NCBI RefSeq assembly: GCF_017640745.1 | Contig: NZ_JAEPQA010000008.1 | Span: forward strand, 62,001-126,000 | Source: Nisaea sp. | GTDB lineage: Bacteria > Pseudomonadota > Alphaproteobacteria > Thalassobaculales > Thalassobaculaceae | DNA: 64,000 nt | Reading direction: 5' to 3' | Shown: positions 47,150 through 56,816 of the stretch, in pieces | Layout: each line of letters starts with the position of its first letter | How positions within the stretch are numbered: the first letter of the stretch is position 1 | The notes under the pieces: model-generated | Databases searched by the model: none | Seen by the model: the letters and a program-made list of their open reading frames with translations, nothing else | Told to the model about the DNA's origin: nothing | Program-made: the position numbers and the translations under genes

Positions 47150-48037
47150 TTAAGAGGCCGGCGGCTCGAACTTGCAGTAGATGCGTCGGACGACGCCCCG
47201 GCGCTCGAGCTCGGCGAAACTCGGCGGCCGGTGCTCGAACCGCGGAGCGGGAAGGCTGGCCGTCGCCGGTACTGTCTTCAGAATAGAGCTGACAGTGCGG
47301 GGCGCGGCAGTGATCACCCGGCCCCGGCGCGGTGCTTCCGCGACGGTGACGCCGACCAGTTCGCCCTGTGCGTTCAATGTCGGCCCCCCGCTCATGCCAC
47401 CGAGACTGCCTGACGGAATTCCATCGCGCCGGACCTCGGCCCAGACCAGGACCGGCTCGTCGGTGTTCCTGTGGCCCCGCGTCGCCATCCAGGACCCGCC
47501 GATCAGCGTCGACTCCACCCTTCCGCGGCCGTCGCCGGGAAAACCGTAATGAAACCCGGACTCTCCGGGCAGAGGCTGCGCCACATGCACGGCGATCGGC
47601 TCCGCCCCGAACGAACGGGAGTTCCGGGGCACGGTAATGAGCGCAAGGTCGGCGTGGCCGTCGATCTCCACCGATCCGTCTAGCCAGAAGCCCGAGCGCC
47701 CGCCGGTCAGAAACGCGAGCCGCCCGCACTCGTCGACGACATGGCGGGCGGTCACCCAGGCTCCGGGCCGGGCGACGAAAGCCGTTCCGGTTCCACTGGC
47801 GAGCCGCGGCGTCGACCGGATATTGACCTCTCCCAGCGCACGCTGCTCATGCTGACCCGGAGGTGGCCGGCGCACCGTCCGGGGCTCGACGGACGCCTCT
47901 CGCGGCAGCGGGCGATCCGGCACAGGCCGCTCTGGGGCCGGGTCGCGCCAGGTATCCGGATGCAGGGCGAAACCGAGAAATATCGCCAGGAAGGCCCCGA
48001 GCAGCCCGATCTTGTCCGAGCCCGGTTTGCGGAACAC
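47150..48037 (-). CDS. Membrane-anchored trypsin-like serine protease
   Basis: The 295-residue product from the GTG at 48037 has one N-terminal span (IGLLGAFLAIFLGFAL), a proline-rich linker to about residue 75, then a chymotrypsin-fold domain. The catalytic triad is His99 (TARHVV), Asp130 (HADLALI) and Ser216 (GGMSGGP). No PDZ domain follows, unlike DegP/HtrA. The catalytic domain should face the periplasm. The start lies 5 nt after the DUF350 gene stop, so the two are coupled and may act together at the membrane. Its target is unknown. Confidence 0.85.
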   Translation of the reverse strand: MFRKPGSDKIGLLGAFLAIFLGFALHPDTWRDPAPERPVPDRPLPREASVEPRTVRRPPPGQHEQRALGEVNIRSTPRLASGTGTAFVARPGAWVTARHVVDECGRLAFLTGGRSGFWLDGSVEIDGHADLALITVPRNSRSFGAEPIAVHVAQPLPGESGFHYGFPGDGRGRVESTLIGGSWMATRGHRNTDEPVLVWAEVRRDGIPSGSLGGMSGGPTLNAQGELVGVTVAEAPRRGRVITAAPRTVSSILKTVPATASLPAPRFEHRPPSFAELERRGVVRRIYCKFEPPAS

Positions 48038-48042
48038 CGGAG

Positions 48043-48456
48043 CTATCCCGAAACGGCCGCCGCACTCACGGCGGCAACCGACAGTTTGACGGCGACGAGG
48101 AGGATCGCCGGACCGATCTCCCCCTCCTCGATGCGGCGCGACAGGTTGCGCACCGTCCGGTCCATCGCCCAGAAGACAAGCAGCTGAAGCAAGAGCGTGA
48201 TGACGCCCCATACCAAGATATCCAGAAGGCTGACGCTGGCGGCGAGACAGGACGCCAGCGGAATGGCGAGCCCGAGAATCGCGCCCGCGAGCGATAGCGC
48301 CGCCGCGTTGTTGCCGTCCCGAACAAGCTGCAGCTCGTCATGCGCGGTGATCCGGATATAGACCATGACGGCCAGCACCAGCAGCCCGATCGTCAGCAGA
48401 AAATGCGCGATCAGGATCGGGAACCCTGCCGTAAGACTGCTCAGAATACCGGCCAT
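48043..48456 (-). CDS. DUF350-type membrane protein
   Basis: This protein of about 137 residues has four hydrophobic helices (about residues 10-35, 50-75, 80-105 and 118-137) separated by short charged loops. It matches the DUF350 pattern, with LSLAGAILGLAIPLA as a membrane signature. I use the ATG at 48456; an ATG at 48468 directly abuts a GGAG and is also possible. The gene precedes and is coupled to the protease gene. No function is established for the family. Confidence 0.75.
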   Translation of the reverse strand: MAGILSSLTAGFPILIAHFLLTIGLLVLAVMVYIRITAHDELQLVRDGNNAAALSLAGAILGLAIPLASCLAASVSLLDILVWGVITLLLQLLVFWAMDRTVRNLSRRIEEGEIGPAILLVAVKLSVAAVSAAAVSG

Positions 48457-48739
48457 CACCTCACCCATCTCCAAGTTCCCTAATACCGCACGGAGGCACG
48501 GCAGATCGCGTCCTTCATACCTCTTGCGGCACCGCGAGCCTACCGGAAGACGGCCGCCGGACCGCACCCACAAGAAAATTGGAGGAAACGGGAGACAGCA
48601 GTGACGGTTTGCCTCTATAATCGATCAAATTGAATCTTTTCCCGCCGCGCGCTCTATCTTCAAAGCAAAACATGGGATATAATTTCAGTACTTTTAGAGT
48701 TCTGAAAATGAACTTTCTGAATTGAAAGTGATTTAGCCG

Positions 48740-49579
48740 ATGAGCCGTTACCTGGTACTGGACGAAAGGGCCGAACGCGAAGCGCGTGTCATGCACCGCT
48801 ACCGTACGGAAATCGCGTCCTATTGGGCAAAATGGCATCTCGGTGTCGCGCTGATCTCGTCCCTCGGCATGATCTTCCTGACCGGGCTGATGGTCGCGCT
48901 CTGGAATGCCGCGATCCTCGGCATCGGGCCGACGATCAACGACTGGGGCGACTTTTCCTTCGTGCTCGACATCCGGCTGTTCAACTGGCGCGTCGATCCG
49001 GATTACTACCAGCGTCTCGTGACTTATCCGCTGACCCCGGTGACCCTGGACCACATGCCGTGGGCGCATCTCTTCGGCTTCGTCACCTTCGGCACCTGCC
49101 TGATCACGGCGATGATGAGCATCCTGCATTTCGAGCCGCTCATCAGCCACGACCCGAACCGCTACATCCGGATCGAGCCGGTGCGGCTCTCGCCCGCGAT
49201 CGAGGTCTATTTCGAGAGCGACCGGGGGCGCGACCAAAAATGCGTCATAGACGTGATGTTCACCGCGCCGGGCCCCGCCAGCGCCCAGGTCATCCGGGAG
49301 AAGTGCAAGGCGATCTCGCTGCATTGCCAGACCGAGCTGCAGCGTCTCGTCGACAACGCCGTCTGGCAGATCAAGGTGCCGCAGCTGCGCCGCAAGCTTG
49401 CCCAGATCGCCGTCGAATACGTCCCGCGGGACGCGATCCACGATCTGCAGATCCGCTCCATCAAGATGCATGACGTCATCCGGCCGATGACGATGCAGGT
49501 TGCAGTCTCCGAACTGCCGGCCGACATCGTTCCGGTGCCCGTCGCAGGCACCGAGATTCCGGAAACCGAGCCGGCCTAG
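48740..49579 (+). CDS. Membrane protein of unknown function
   Basis: I do not recognise this 279-residue protein. An N-terminal cytosolic stretch (residues 1-30) precedes one span near 35-60 (LGVALISSLGMIFLTGLMVAL). A second span lies around 115-140 (GFVTFGTCLITAMMSIL). The C-terminal 120 residues are soluble, with a helix-rich block (LQRLVDNAVWQIKVPQLRRKL) and a segment IHDLQIRSIKMHDVIRP that resembles FliL-like folds only superficially. It is isolated and converges on the TauE/SafE gene with a 4-nt overlap. Confidence 0.6.
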   Translation: MSRYLVLDERAEREARVMHRYRTEIASYWAKWHLGVALISSLGMIFLTGLMVALWNAAILGIGPTINDWGDFSFVLDIRLFNWRVDPDYYQRLVTYPLTPVTLDHMPWAHLFGFVTFGTCLITAMMSILHFEPLISHDPNRYIRIEPVRLSPAIEVYFESDRGRDQKCVIDVMFTAPGPASAQVIREKCKAISLHCQTELQRLVDNAVWQIKVPQLRRKLAQIAVEYVPRDAIHDLQIRSIKMHDVIRPMTMQVAVSELPADIVPVPVAGTEIPETEPA

Positions 49580-50343
49580 AACAGAGCCGTCAGATCGCTC
49601 GCGCCGACCCAGAGCAGACGCACCGCCAGCAGGGTCAGCACCGTCTTGAAGCCGATCGCGAAGACCCGCTCGGGCAACCTCTCCAGAACCTTCTTCCCGG
49701 TCGCGGTACCGAGGAAGCCCGTCGCGATCATCGCGGCGATCAGGGGCACCCATTCCGTGAAGGCGAAGCCGAGGATCCCGAAGGCGACGATCTTCACCCC
49801 ATGCTGCATGGTCATGCAGGCGCTGTGGGTGGCAACCGTCGCCATCTTGCCGTAGCGGTCCGGCGGCAGGAAAGCCGCCAGCAAGGGGCCGGTGGCGCCG
49901 ACGAACATGGTGGCGAAGGTGGTCGCCAGACCGACGGCGGCGAAACCCGGCGCCGGCACCTTGTGCTTGCCAAGCTTCGGCCCCCAGACCGTATAGAGAA
50001 TGAAGAGCGCCAGCACCGCCTGCAACGCCGCCTGAGGCACCGAAATCACGAGCTGCGCCGCGATCGCCGCGCCGACGATGGCACCCAGCACGAAGAATCC
50101 GAAGACCCGGCGCTCCAGATGTTGGCGCATCAGATAGGCGCGGCCGGCATTGGAGCCGAGCTGCACCACCCCATGCACGGGAATCACCGCGAGCGGCGGC
50201 AATACGGAGCCGATGGCGACCAGCATCATGACCCCGCCCCCCAGCCCGAAGGCGACGGTGACAGCGGACGTAAAGTAGCTGAAGACAACGAGCGCGACAG
50301 CGCCCCAGAGCGGTACGGCATCGGGTAACAGGATTTCGAGCAC
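49576..50343 (-). CDS. TSUP-family transporter (TauE/SafE)
   Basis: The 255-residue polytopic membrane protein has about eight hydrophobic helices and the TSUP pattern: ALVVFSYFTSAVTVAFGLGGGVMML at the start, a GAIVGAAIAAQL segment in the middle, and GFLGTATGKKVL near the C-terminus. TSUP proteins export sulfite, sulfoacetate or other organic anions. The GTG at 50343 is preferred because it begins at the first helix; upstream reading is atypical. No sulfur-metabolism gene lies next to it, so the substrate is unknown. Confidence 0.82.
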   Translation of the reverse strand: MLEILLPDAVPLWGAVALVVFSYFTSAVTVAFGLGGGVMMLVAIGSVLPPLAVIPVHGVVQLGSNAGRAYLMRQHLERRVFGFFVLGAIVGAAIAAQLVISVPQAALQAVLALFILYTVWGPKLGKHKVPAPGFAAVGLATTFATMFVGATGPLLAAFLPPDRYGKMATVATHSACMTMQHGVKIVAFGILGFAFTEWVPLIAAMIATGFLGTATGKKVLERLPERVFAIGFKTVLTLLAVRLLWVGASDLTALF

Positions 50344-50538
50344 GGTCGGATTTTCCGGAATGGGTTTTGCCAGTTGCGGCGGCAGCTTAGCCGATCCTGC
50401 GCGCCCCGCCACCCTGCCGATGAGGTGACTTGTGCCCCGGCCCGCGCCATATAGAGTGAACACCCAAATGCGGCCATATTGATGCCGCACTCTACCGGAC
50501 CACGGATGGCGCCGTGCGTGCGGCATCGAATGGAGGCA

Positions 50539-53500
50539 ATGGTGAAGAAACTGGTTCTCGCGATCCTGGCGCTGGTGATCGTTCTCGGCGCCGTCATTCT
50601 CGTCGGGCCGAGTTTCGTCGACTGGAACAGCTACAAGACGGAGATCACCAAGGCGGTCGAGGACCAGACCGGCCGCAAGCTTGAGATCGACGGCGATATC
50701 GGATTCCAGGTTCTGCCGGCACCGCGCCTTTCGGTGGAGAAGCTGCGCCTCGCGAATGCGGAGGGCGGGACCGGAGACACCTTTGTCTCGGTCGGCGCGC
50801 TACAGATCCATGTGGCGCTGGCGCCGCTGCTCAGCGGCAAGATCAAGGTCGCCTCGGTCACACTGAAGGACCCGGTGATCCGGCTCGAGAAGTTCGCCGG
50901 CGGCGGCAACAACTGGACGTTCGCGGCCGCGACGGAAACGGCGCCCCAGGCGGATGCGGGAACGGCTGGCACCGGCGGCGGCGATCTGGACTTCACCCTC
51001 GACGGTGCCGAAATCGTCAACGGGCAGGTGAGCTTTCTCGATCACGCGAGCGGCCAGGAGCACACGGTCACCGGCATCGATGCGACGCTCAGTGCCGAGA
51101 GCCTGGACGGTCCCTTCAAGCTCAAGGCCGGCCTTGCCTATCAGGGGCTTCCCCTCTCCATATCCGCCGCCACCGGCCGGATCGATGCCGGGCGGGCGAC
51201 GGTACTGGAAACCGTGCTCTCGATCGGCGAGAAAGCCGCGGAAGTCTCCTTCGGCGGCACAATCGTGCTCGGCGACAATCCGCGCCTCGCCGGTACGGTC
51301 ACGGCGTCCGGCGCCGATCTGACAGGCGCGGTCGACGCGCTCGCGCCGCTTGGCATTGCAAAGGGGTCGGTTCCCCCGGCCCTCAAGGGCCCGTTCAAGC
51401 TTGCGGCGAAACTGGAGGGAGACCAGACGCGGGTTGCCGCCAGCGACCTCACTCTCACGGCTGCGGGCCTCACCGCCAAGGGCAAGGTCACGGCCGAGCT
51501 GGGCAGCCCGCTCGCCGTCGATGCCGCGCTCGCGCTCGACCGCTTCTCGCTCGATCAGCTGATCGCCGCCTTCGGCGGCGCTGCAGCTCCCTCTCCCGCT
51601 CCGGCAGCACCCGCGGCACCGGCCGCCGCTGCCGCTTCGTTCGCCCTTCCGGAGGGGATTGAAGCCGATCTCACGCTCTCCGCCGACGCCATGGATTTCC
51701 GCGGCGGCGTCGTCCGGCAGCCCAGGATAGAAGTCGCGCTGGCGAACCAGACGCTCGTCCTGAAAGTCCTGAGCGCGCAGATGCCCGGCGGCTCGGATCT
51801 GACGGTATCCGGCACGCTCGAGAGCGTCGGAGGAAAACCGCAATTCGCCGGGCGGGCGGATTTCGTTTCCGACAATCTGCGCGGCGCCCTCGCATGGCTC
51901 GGGACGGAGCTCGACGCCGTTGCCCCCGATCGCCTCCGCAAGGGCAGTCTCGGCGCCGACATCACCGCGACGCCGGAACAGGTCCAGCTCACCAACTGGA
52001 TCATGGATCTCGACACCACCCAGATCCGCGGCGGCCTGACCCTGCTGCTGCGCGAGCGCCCGGCCTTCGGCCTCGCGCTCAATCTCGGCAAGCTCAATCT
52101 CGACGCCTATCTGCCGCCGGAAGCTTCCGGGAACAGCGCTCCGGCGGACGGCAGCGCCAAGCCCGCCCCCGCCGGCCCGACCCCGATGCAGCAGATCGCC
52201 GTCGCCCTCAATACCTTCGATGCCAATATCGTCGTGAATTTCGACGAGCTTCTGGTGCGCCAGACCGCCATCGTGAACGGCAAGGTCGACGCCACGATCC
52301 AGAACGGCGCACTGAACCTGCGCAACCTGTCGATCGCAGATCTCGGAGGAGCGCGGGTCAAGCTGAGCGGCTCGCTCGCCGGGTCCGTCGCGGATCCCAA
52401 CACCAAGCTCGACTTCGAGATCGATGCGAAATCCGCCGCCCGCCTCGCGCGGCTCGGCGGGGTCGAGCCGACCGAAACCCTCCAGCGCGTCGGCGCGGTG
52501 CGGCTGGCCGGGAGCATTCTCGGCGATCTCTCCGCCCTGACGGTCGACGCAACGGCAAGTGCCGTTGGCGGAAGCGCCTCGGTGAAGGGCGTACTGCAGC
52601 CGCTGGCCCGGCCGCTCGGCCTCGATCTCGCCCTCAAATTGCAGCATCCGGACGTGAAACGGATGGCGGAGACCCTGTCTCCGGGCGCCTTGCCCGCGGA
52701 CATGTCGCTCGGAGCCGTTGCACTCGCCGCCACCCTGGCCAGCGCCCAGAACGGCGCCCTCGCCGTCGATGCGACGATGGACCTCGACGGCGGTCAGCTC
52801 GGCGTCAAAGGCACTGTCGATACCAGCGGTACCAAGCCGGTCCTCGCGCTCGACACACGCTATGCGCATCCCGACGTGGTCGCCCTGATCCGGAGCTTCG
52901 CTCCCGGCTACACGCCGGAGAAAAGGGATCTCGGCCCGGTCAAAGTGGAAACCCGGCTCGAAGGCGCCGCCGACAACCTCGCCATCAACGGCCTGAAGCT
53001 CGGCGCCGGCCCGCTGTCGCTCACCGGCAAGGCTTCGCTGGCATTGCGAGATCCCCGCCCGAAACTGACGCTTGCCGCGGAAACCGGCACTGTCGCCATC
53101 GATCCCTGGCTGCCGAAGGGCAGCGCACGCCCGGGCGGCGGTGTCGCTCCGGCCGTCCCGGTAAAGAGCGGCGCCCGCGCCTGGTCCCGCGAGACGATCG
53201 ACACCTCCGGTCTGCTGGCCGCGGACGCGGACGTCTCGCTGAAGGCGAAGCAGGTCCAGTACGGCGCCTATGTCTTCGACAATCTCGATCTCGCCGCCAT
53301 CCTCGACAACGGCGCCCTTACCGTCTCGCGTCTGACCTCCGGCCTCTTTGGCGGCACTGTGGACGGAACGGCGAGCCTCCGCCACGGAGCGACTCCGTCG
53401 GCGGAGATGACGCTCAAGGTGAAGAACGCGGATGTGCGCCAGGCAGCGATGTCGGCAGCCAACGTCGCCCAGGTCACCGGGACGCTCGACTATGAAACCG

Positions 53501-54120
53501 CTCTGCAGACCAGTGGCCGCAGCGAGTTCGCCCTGGTCTCGGGCCTGCAGGGTTCGGGGACCATGGCGGTCCGCAACGGCACCGTCGAAGGCTTCGACCT
53601 GCCGGCCGTGAGCGACCAGCTGAAACAGCTCGACCGCTCTGTCGATTTCCTCGTCCTCGCCCAGAAGGCGATGAGCGGCGGCACCACGCCGTTCGAAAGC
53701 CTCACCGCGAGCTATCAGATCACAGACGGCGTGCTGCGCTCGGAAGATATCACGCTCAAATCGAAAGCAGCCGAGGGCCGCGGCACCGCCGTCGTCAATC
53801 TGCCGCCGCAGGAAATGGACGTGAACACCCAGTTCTGGCTGAGCGAGCATCCGAACTCGCCGCCGATCGGCCTGCGCATGGTCGGTCCGCTCAACAATCC
53901 GCGCCAGATCCTCGACGCCAACAAACTGCAGGCCTTCGTGCTGCAGCGGGTGATCGAGCGAGGAATCCTGCGTCAGTTCAACAAGAGCGGCGGCGGCACG
54001 CAGACACAGGGATCGGGAACCGCAACGGAACAGCCTTCTGCGGCACCGTCGCAGCCGGTCGAGAAGCTGACGCCGGAGAAGGCCCTGCAGGGCGTGCTGA
54101 AAGGCCTACTCGGGAACTGA
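50539..54120 (+). CDS. AsmA-family outer-membrane lipid-homeostasis protein
   Basis: This protein of about 1193 residues has an N-terminal span (VKKLVLAILALVIVLGAVIL) and the AsmA start (VDWNSYKTEITKAVEDQTGRKLEIDGDI). The long periplasmic part is a repeating beta-groove with many LxVxGxL-type strands and ends in the AsmA C-terminal region (RLTSGLFGGTVDGTASL... LGLLGN). An Ala/Pro-rich linker near residues 350-370 (about 51590-51635) separates two portions. AsmA-like proteins transport phospholipids between the membranes. ATG at 50539 or GTG at 50542 could be the start; GGAGG lies 2 or 5 nt before them. Confidence 0.88.
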   Translation: MVKKLVLAILALVIVLGAVILVGPSFVDWNSYKTEITKAVEDQTGRKLEIDGDIGFQVLPAPRLSVEKLRLANAEGGTGDTFVSVGALQIHVALAPLLSGKIKVASVTLKDPVIRLEKFAGGGNNWTFAAATETAPQADAGTAGTGGGDLDFTLDGAEIVNGQVSFLDHASGQEHTVTGIDATLSAESLDGPFKLKAGLAYQGLPLSISAATGRIDAGRATVLETVLSIGEKAAEVSFGGTIVLGDNPRLAGTVTASGADLTGAVDALAPLGIAKGSVPPALKGPFKLAAKLEGDQTRVAASDLTLTAAGLTAKGKVTAELGSPLAVDAALALDRFSLDQLIAAFGGAAAPSPAPAAPAAPAAAAASFALPEGIEADLTLSADAMDFRGGVVRQPRIEVALANQTLVLKVLSAQMPGGSDLTVSGTLESVGGKPQFAGRADFVSDNLRGALAWLGTELDAVAPDRLRKGSLGADITATPEQVQLTNWIMDLDTTQIRGGLTLLLRERPAFGLALNLGKLNLDAYLPPEASGNSAPADGSAKPAPAGPTPMQQIAVALNTFDANIVVNFDELLVRQTAIVNGKVDATIQNGALNLRNLSIADLGGARVKLSGSLAGSVADPNTKLDFEIDAKSAARLARLGGVEPTETLQRVGAVRLAGSILGDLSALTVDATASAVGGSASVKGVLQPLARPLGLDLALKLQHPDVKRMAETLSPGALPADMSLGAVALAATLASAQNGALAVDATMDLDGGQLGVKGTVDTSGTKPVLALDTRYAHPDVVALIRSFAPGYTPEKRDLGPVKVETRLEGAADNLAINGLKLGAGPLSLTGKASLALRDPRPKLTLAAETGTVAIDPWLPKGSARPGGGVAPAVPVKSGARAWSRETIDTSGLLAADADVSLKAKQVQYGAYVFDNLDLAAILDNGALTVSRLTSGLFGGTVDGTASLRHGATPSAEMTLKVKNADVRQAAMSAANVAQVTGTLDYETALQTSGRSEFALVSGLQGSGTMAVRNGTVEGFDLPAVSDQLKQLDRSVDFLVLAQKAMSGGTTPFESLTASYQITDGVLRSEDITLKSKAAEGRGTAVVNLPPQEMDVNTQFWLSEHPNSPPIGLRMVGPLNNPRQILDANKLQAFVLQRVIERGILRQFNKSGGGTQTQGSGTATEQPSAAPSQPVEKLTPEKALQGVLKGLLGN

Positions 54121-54351
54121 TCCGGAGTTTCCGCGCTGCAGGTCGGCGAGCACATAGACCCGGAGCGCGCTCGAGAGATTGCCGCTGCGGGTGGCGTCGA
54201 CCTCGGAGACCAGCGCGTTGATCGAAAGTTCCCGCTTCCGCGCGATCTCCTTCAGCGCCTCCCAGAAAGCCTCCTCAAGCGAGATCGAGGTCTGGTGCCC
54301 GGAGACCGTGACCGTGCGCTTGCGCAGATGGGTCGGGTCGCCTCCGCTCAT
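54106..54351 (-). CDS. Ribbon-helix-helix domain protein
   Basis: This 81-residue protein has the RHH_4 pattern: KRTVTVSGHQTSISLEEAFWEALKEIARKRELSINALVSEVDA, a short beta strand and two helices. It probably dimerises and binds DNA; similar proteins are often called aryl-sulfate sulfotransferase-like by annotation error. Its start overlaps the end of the methyltransferase gene by 4 nt, so the two are co-transcribed. Its end overlaps the convergent asmA stop by 15 nt. Confidence 0.85.
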   Translation of the reverse strand: MSGGDPTHLRKRTVTVSGHQTSISLEEAFWEALKEIARKRELSINALVSEVDATRSGNLSSALRVYVLADLQRGNSGSVPE

Positions 54352-55718
54352 GCCGCCGGCCGCTCGAAGGTGGCGACGAGTTCGATATGCGGGGTCCAGA
54401 GGAACTGGTCGATCGGCGTGGCCCCGTGACAGACATAACCGCCATCGACGAGAGCCCGCGCATCCCGGGCGAAGGTCGCGGGGTTACAGGAGACATAGAC
54501 CACACGCGGGACCCGAGACGCGGCGAGTGCGACGCATTGCTCGCGCGCGCCGGCCCGGGGCGGATCGAGCACCACGGCCTCGAAGCGATTCAGTTCCTTG
54601 CCCGCGAAGGGGCGCTGCGTCAGATCCCTACGCTCGGTCCGGAGGCGCGCGCCGAGCCCCGCCGCATCGGCCCCGGCCCGGATCGCCGCCAGCAGGCTGT
54701 CGTCGCCTTCGACCGCGACACGTTCCGCCGCGTCATCGAGCGAAAGGCATAGCGTGCCGCAGCCGGCATAGAGATCGAGGACCGTGCGGGCCGCGCCAAC
54801 ACCGTCTCGGACGCATTTCTGGATGATCGCCTCGCCGTCCCGCGTCGCCTGCAGAAAAGCGCCCGGCGGCGGAGTGACGGGAGTGCCGCCGAAGAGGATC
54901 TGCGGCCGCCGGCGCTCCGCCAGCGGCACCGCGTCGGTCAGCGTCTCGTCTCCGGCAAGATAGGATATCCGGGCGAGGTCGTGGGTCTCCGCGAAGGCGG
55001 CAAGACTCTCGCGGAAACCGAGACCCGGGTGAGCCGGCAGCCGAAGCAGCACATCGAGCCCGTTATCGAGCGCATTGACGACGCAGTCGACACCCTCGCC
55101 GGGCTTCAGGACCGGCTCGAACAGAGCGCGGAGCGGCTCCAGAAGGGCGAAGATTTCCGGCAGCAGGACAGGGCATTCGGAAAGCTCGACGATCCGGTTG
55201 CTGGCGCGTTCATGGAAGCCGGCGATCAGTTTCGCCCCGATCCGGCGCAGCACGAAATCGGCGCGCCGCCGGGTCCCGGGCGCGGCCGGATGCAGCTCCG
55301 CCACCGGAACCTCGCCGAGCCCGACCCGGCCGAGATGCTGGATCACCTGATCCCGCTTCCAGCCGCGATAGGCCTCGTCCGAGAGATGCTGCACGGCGCA
55401 CCCGCCGCAGGCCATGAAATGGGCGCAGGCGGGGTCGATCCGTTCAGGCGAGGGCTGCACCAGCTCGATCAGCTCGCAGGCAACGCCTTCGCCCCGGTCC
55501 GAGACCGGCCGCACCCGGACCCGCTCTCCCGGCAGCGCAAAGGGCACGAAGACCGGACGCGTCTCCTCGGCATAGCCGACCTTGAGTGCGGCCTCGGCAA
55601 GCCCGTCGCCGCGCCCGCCGAGGCGCTCGATCTCGAGCTCCAGAACCGTGCTGTTTGCGGCGAAACGTCGCCGCTGTCCGTCGCGTCCCCGCTTGCTTCT
55701 CTGCCGTCCGCGGCCCAT
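54348..55718 (-). CDS. 23S rRNA (uracil-5-)-methyltransferase, RlmD type
   Basis: This enzyme of 456 residues has an N-terminal TRAM-like domain (AANSTVLELEIERLGGRGDGLA). A 4Fe-4S cluster is bound by Cys98, Cys104, Cys107 (CAHFMACGGC) and Cys182. The SAM-binding Rossmann domain (DLYAGCGTLCLSL) and catalytic Cys in YVSCNPATFARD follow. It methylates a uridine in rRNA, probably 23S U1939. The ATG at 55718 has GGATGGA upstream. The RHH gene follows with a 4-nt overlap. Confidence 0.9.
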   Translation of the reverse strand: MGRGRQRSKRGRDGQRRRFAANSTVLELEIERLGGRGDGLAEAALKVGYAEETRPVFVPFALPGERVRVRPVSDRGEGVACELIELVQPSPERIDPACAHFMACGGCAVQHLSDEAYRGWKRDQVIQHLGRVGLGEVPVAELHPAAPGTRRRADFVLRRIGAKLIAGFHERASNRIVELSECPVLLPEIFALLEPLRALFEPVLKPGEGVDCVVNALDNGLDVLLRLPAHPGLGFRESLAAFAETHDLARISYLAGDETLTDAVPLAERRRPQILFGGTPVTPPPGAFLQATRDGEAIIQKCVRDGVGAARTVLDLYAGCGTLCLSLDDAAERVAVEGDDSLLAAIRAGADAAGLGARLRTERRDLTQRPFAGKELNRFEAVVLDPPRAGAREQCVALAASRVPRVVYVSCNPATFARDARALVDGGYVCHGATPIDQFLWTPHIELVATFERPAA

Positions 55719-55836
55719 AAAGCGTCCATCCTTTTCGCGCGTGCGCTGCCCGGCCCCTTGCCGGCGGGCGCGCCGCAATGGTGATGACATGGCACGAGCC
55801 GATCTGACAACTGCCGAACTGAGGAGCGCGCCCGCG

Positions 55837-56196
55837 ATGACCCGTCGCCGGCGGCGCTTCCTCGCGGCCTGGATCGGACTTTTCGCCTTCGTGCTGCAGT
55901 TCGGCTTCTCGCTCGGCACCGCGGCCAGCCTCGGGAAACCCGTTCCGGGAAGCCTCGCCGCCGATCTTGCGGCGCTCTGTCTCGACACCGCGGACGGCAC
56001 GAGTGACGGGGCGGAGACGGCCTCGCATCCCTGCGACCATTGCCGGCTTTGCGGCAGCGGTTTCGCCTATCTGCCAGAAACCGACCGGTCCGCGAAACCG
56101 CTTCATGCGCTTCGGACCTTCTCCACCGAGCAGCCGCAATCGGCCCCTGCCCGGCGGACCGTCTCGTCGGAATTTCCGCGCGCGCCCCCTCTCTGA
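55837..56196 (+). CDS. DUF2946 family protein
   Basis: The protein (119 residues) has a basic N-terminus, a hydrophobic stretch (about residues 8-33) and the Cys/His cluster HPCDHCRLC typical of DUF2946, a family found next to copper-handling genes. I prefer the ATG at 55837 because GAGGAG lies 10 nt upstream; an ATG at 55789 would add 16 residues. It precedes the PCuAC copper chaperone gene by 67 nt, which suggests a shared role in periplasmic copper handling. Confidence 0.75.
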   Translation: MTRRRRRFLAAWIGLFAFVLQFGFSLGTAASLGKPVPGSLAADLAALCLDTADGTSDGAETASHPCDHCRLCGSGFAYLPETDRSAKPLHALRTFSTEQPQSAPARRTVSSEFPRAPPL

Positions 56197-56263
56197 CGCT
56201 TCAATTCACACAAGCCCGTTTCCCGCGCGGTCCCGCCGCGCTGCAGAATTGAAAGTCAGAGCA

Positions 56264-56791
56264 ATGAATCTTTCCGTGAAAAACATCGCGCGCTTCGCCG
56301 CGCTCGTCCTTCTCACCCTGCCGCTGTTCGGCGGCCTCTCGCCCGTCTGCGCCCATGAATTCAAGGCCGGCGACATCATGATCGACCATCCCTGGGCGCG
56401 CGCGACCCCGGGCCGGGCGAAGAACGGCGCCGCCTTCATGAAACTGATGAACATGGGCGGCACGCCGGACCGGCTGATGGACGCCAGGGGCGACGTCGCC
56501 GAGCGGGTCGAGCTGCACACCCATATCCACGAGAACGGCGTCATGAAGATGCGCCCGAGCGGCCCCATCGAGGTGCCGGCGAACGGCCATGTCATGCTCG
56601 AGCCGGGCAGCTATCACGTGATGATGATCGGCCTGAAGGCGCCGCTGGTCGAGGGCGAGAGCTTTCCGGTGACGCTGGTCTTCGAAAAGGCCGGTGAGGT
56701 CACGGTCGAGATCACGGTCGAGTCCGTCGGCGCCGGCGCGGGCGGCATGAAGATGAACCATGGCGCCGGCCATGGCATGAAGAAGAACTAG
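56264..56791 (+). CDS. Periplasmic copper chaperone PCu(A)C
   Basis: This 175-residue secreted protein has a signal peptide (residues 1-30, ending PVCA). The copper-binding motif H-x10-M-x21-H-x-M is formed by His85, Met96, His118 and Met120. The C-terminus is rich in Met and His (KMNHGAGHGMKKN) and could hold additional copper. PCu(A)C delivers Cu(I) to the CuA or CuB sites of cytochrome oxidase. It follows the DUF2946 gene. Confidence 0.93.
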   Translation: MNLSVKNIARFAALVLLTLPLFGGLSPVCAHEFKAGDIMIDHPWARATPGRAKNGAAFMKLMNMGGTPDRLMDARGDVAERVELHTHIHENGVMKMRPSGPIEVPANGHVMLEPGSYHVMMIGLKAPLVEGESFPVTLVFEKAGEVTVEITVESVGAGAGGMKMNHGAGHGMKKN

Positions 56792-56816
56792 GAAATCAGG
56801 AGCCCGGCGGGCGCCG

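Noticed and set aside
50800-53850. 1016-codon minus-strand frame opposite asmA
   Set aside because: GC-rich antisense of a real gene. The plus strand has the N-terminal span and AsmA pattern; the minus frame has no domain.
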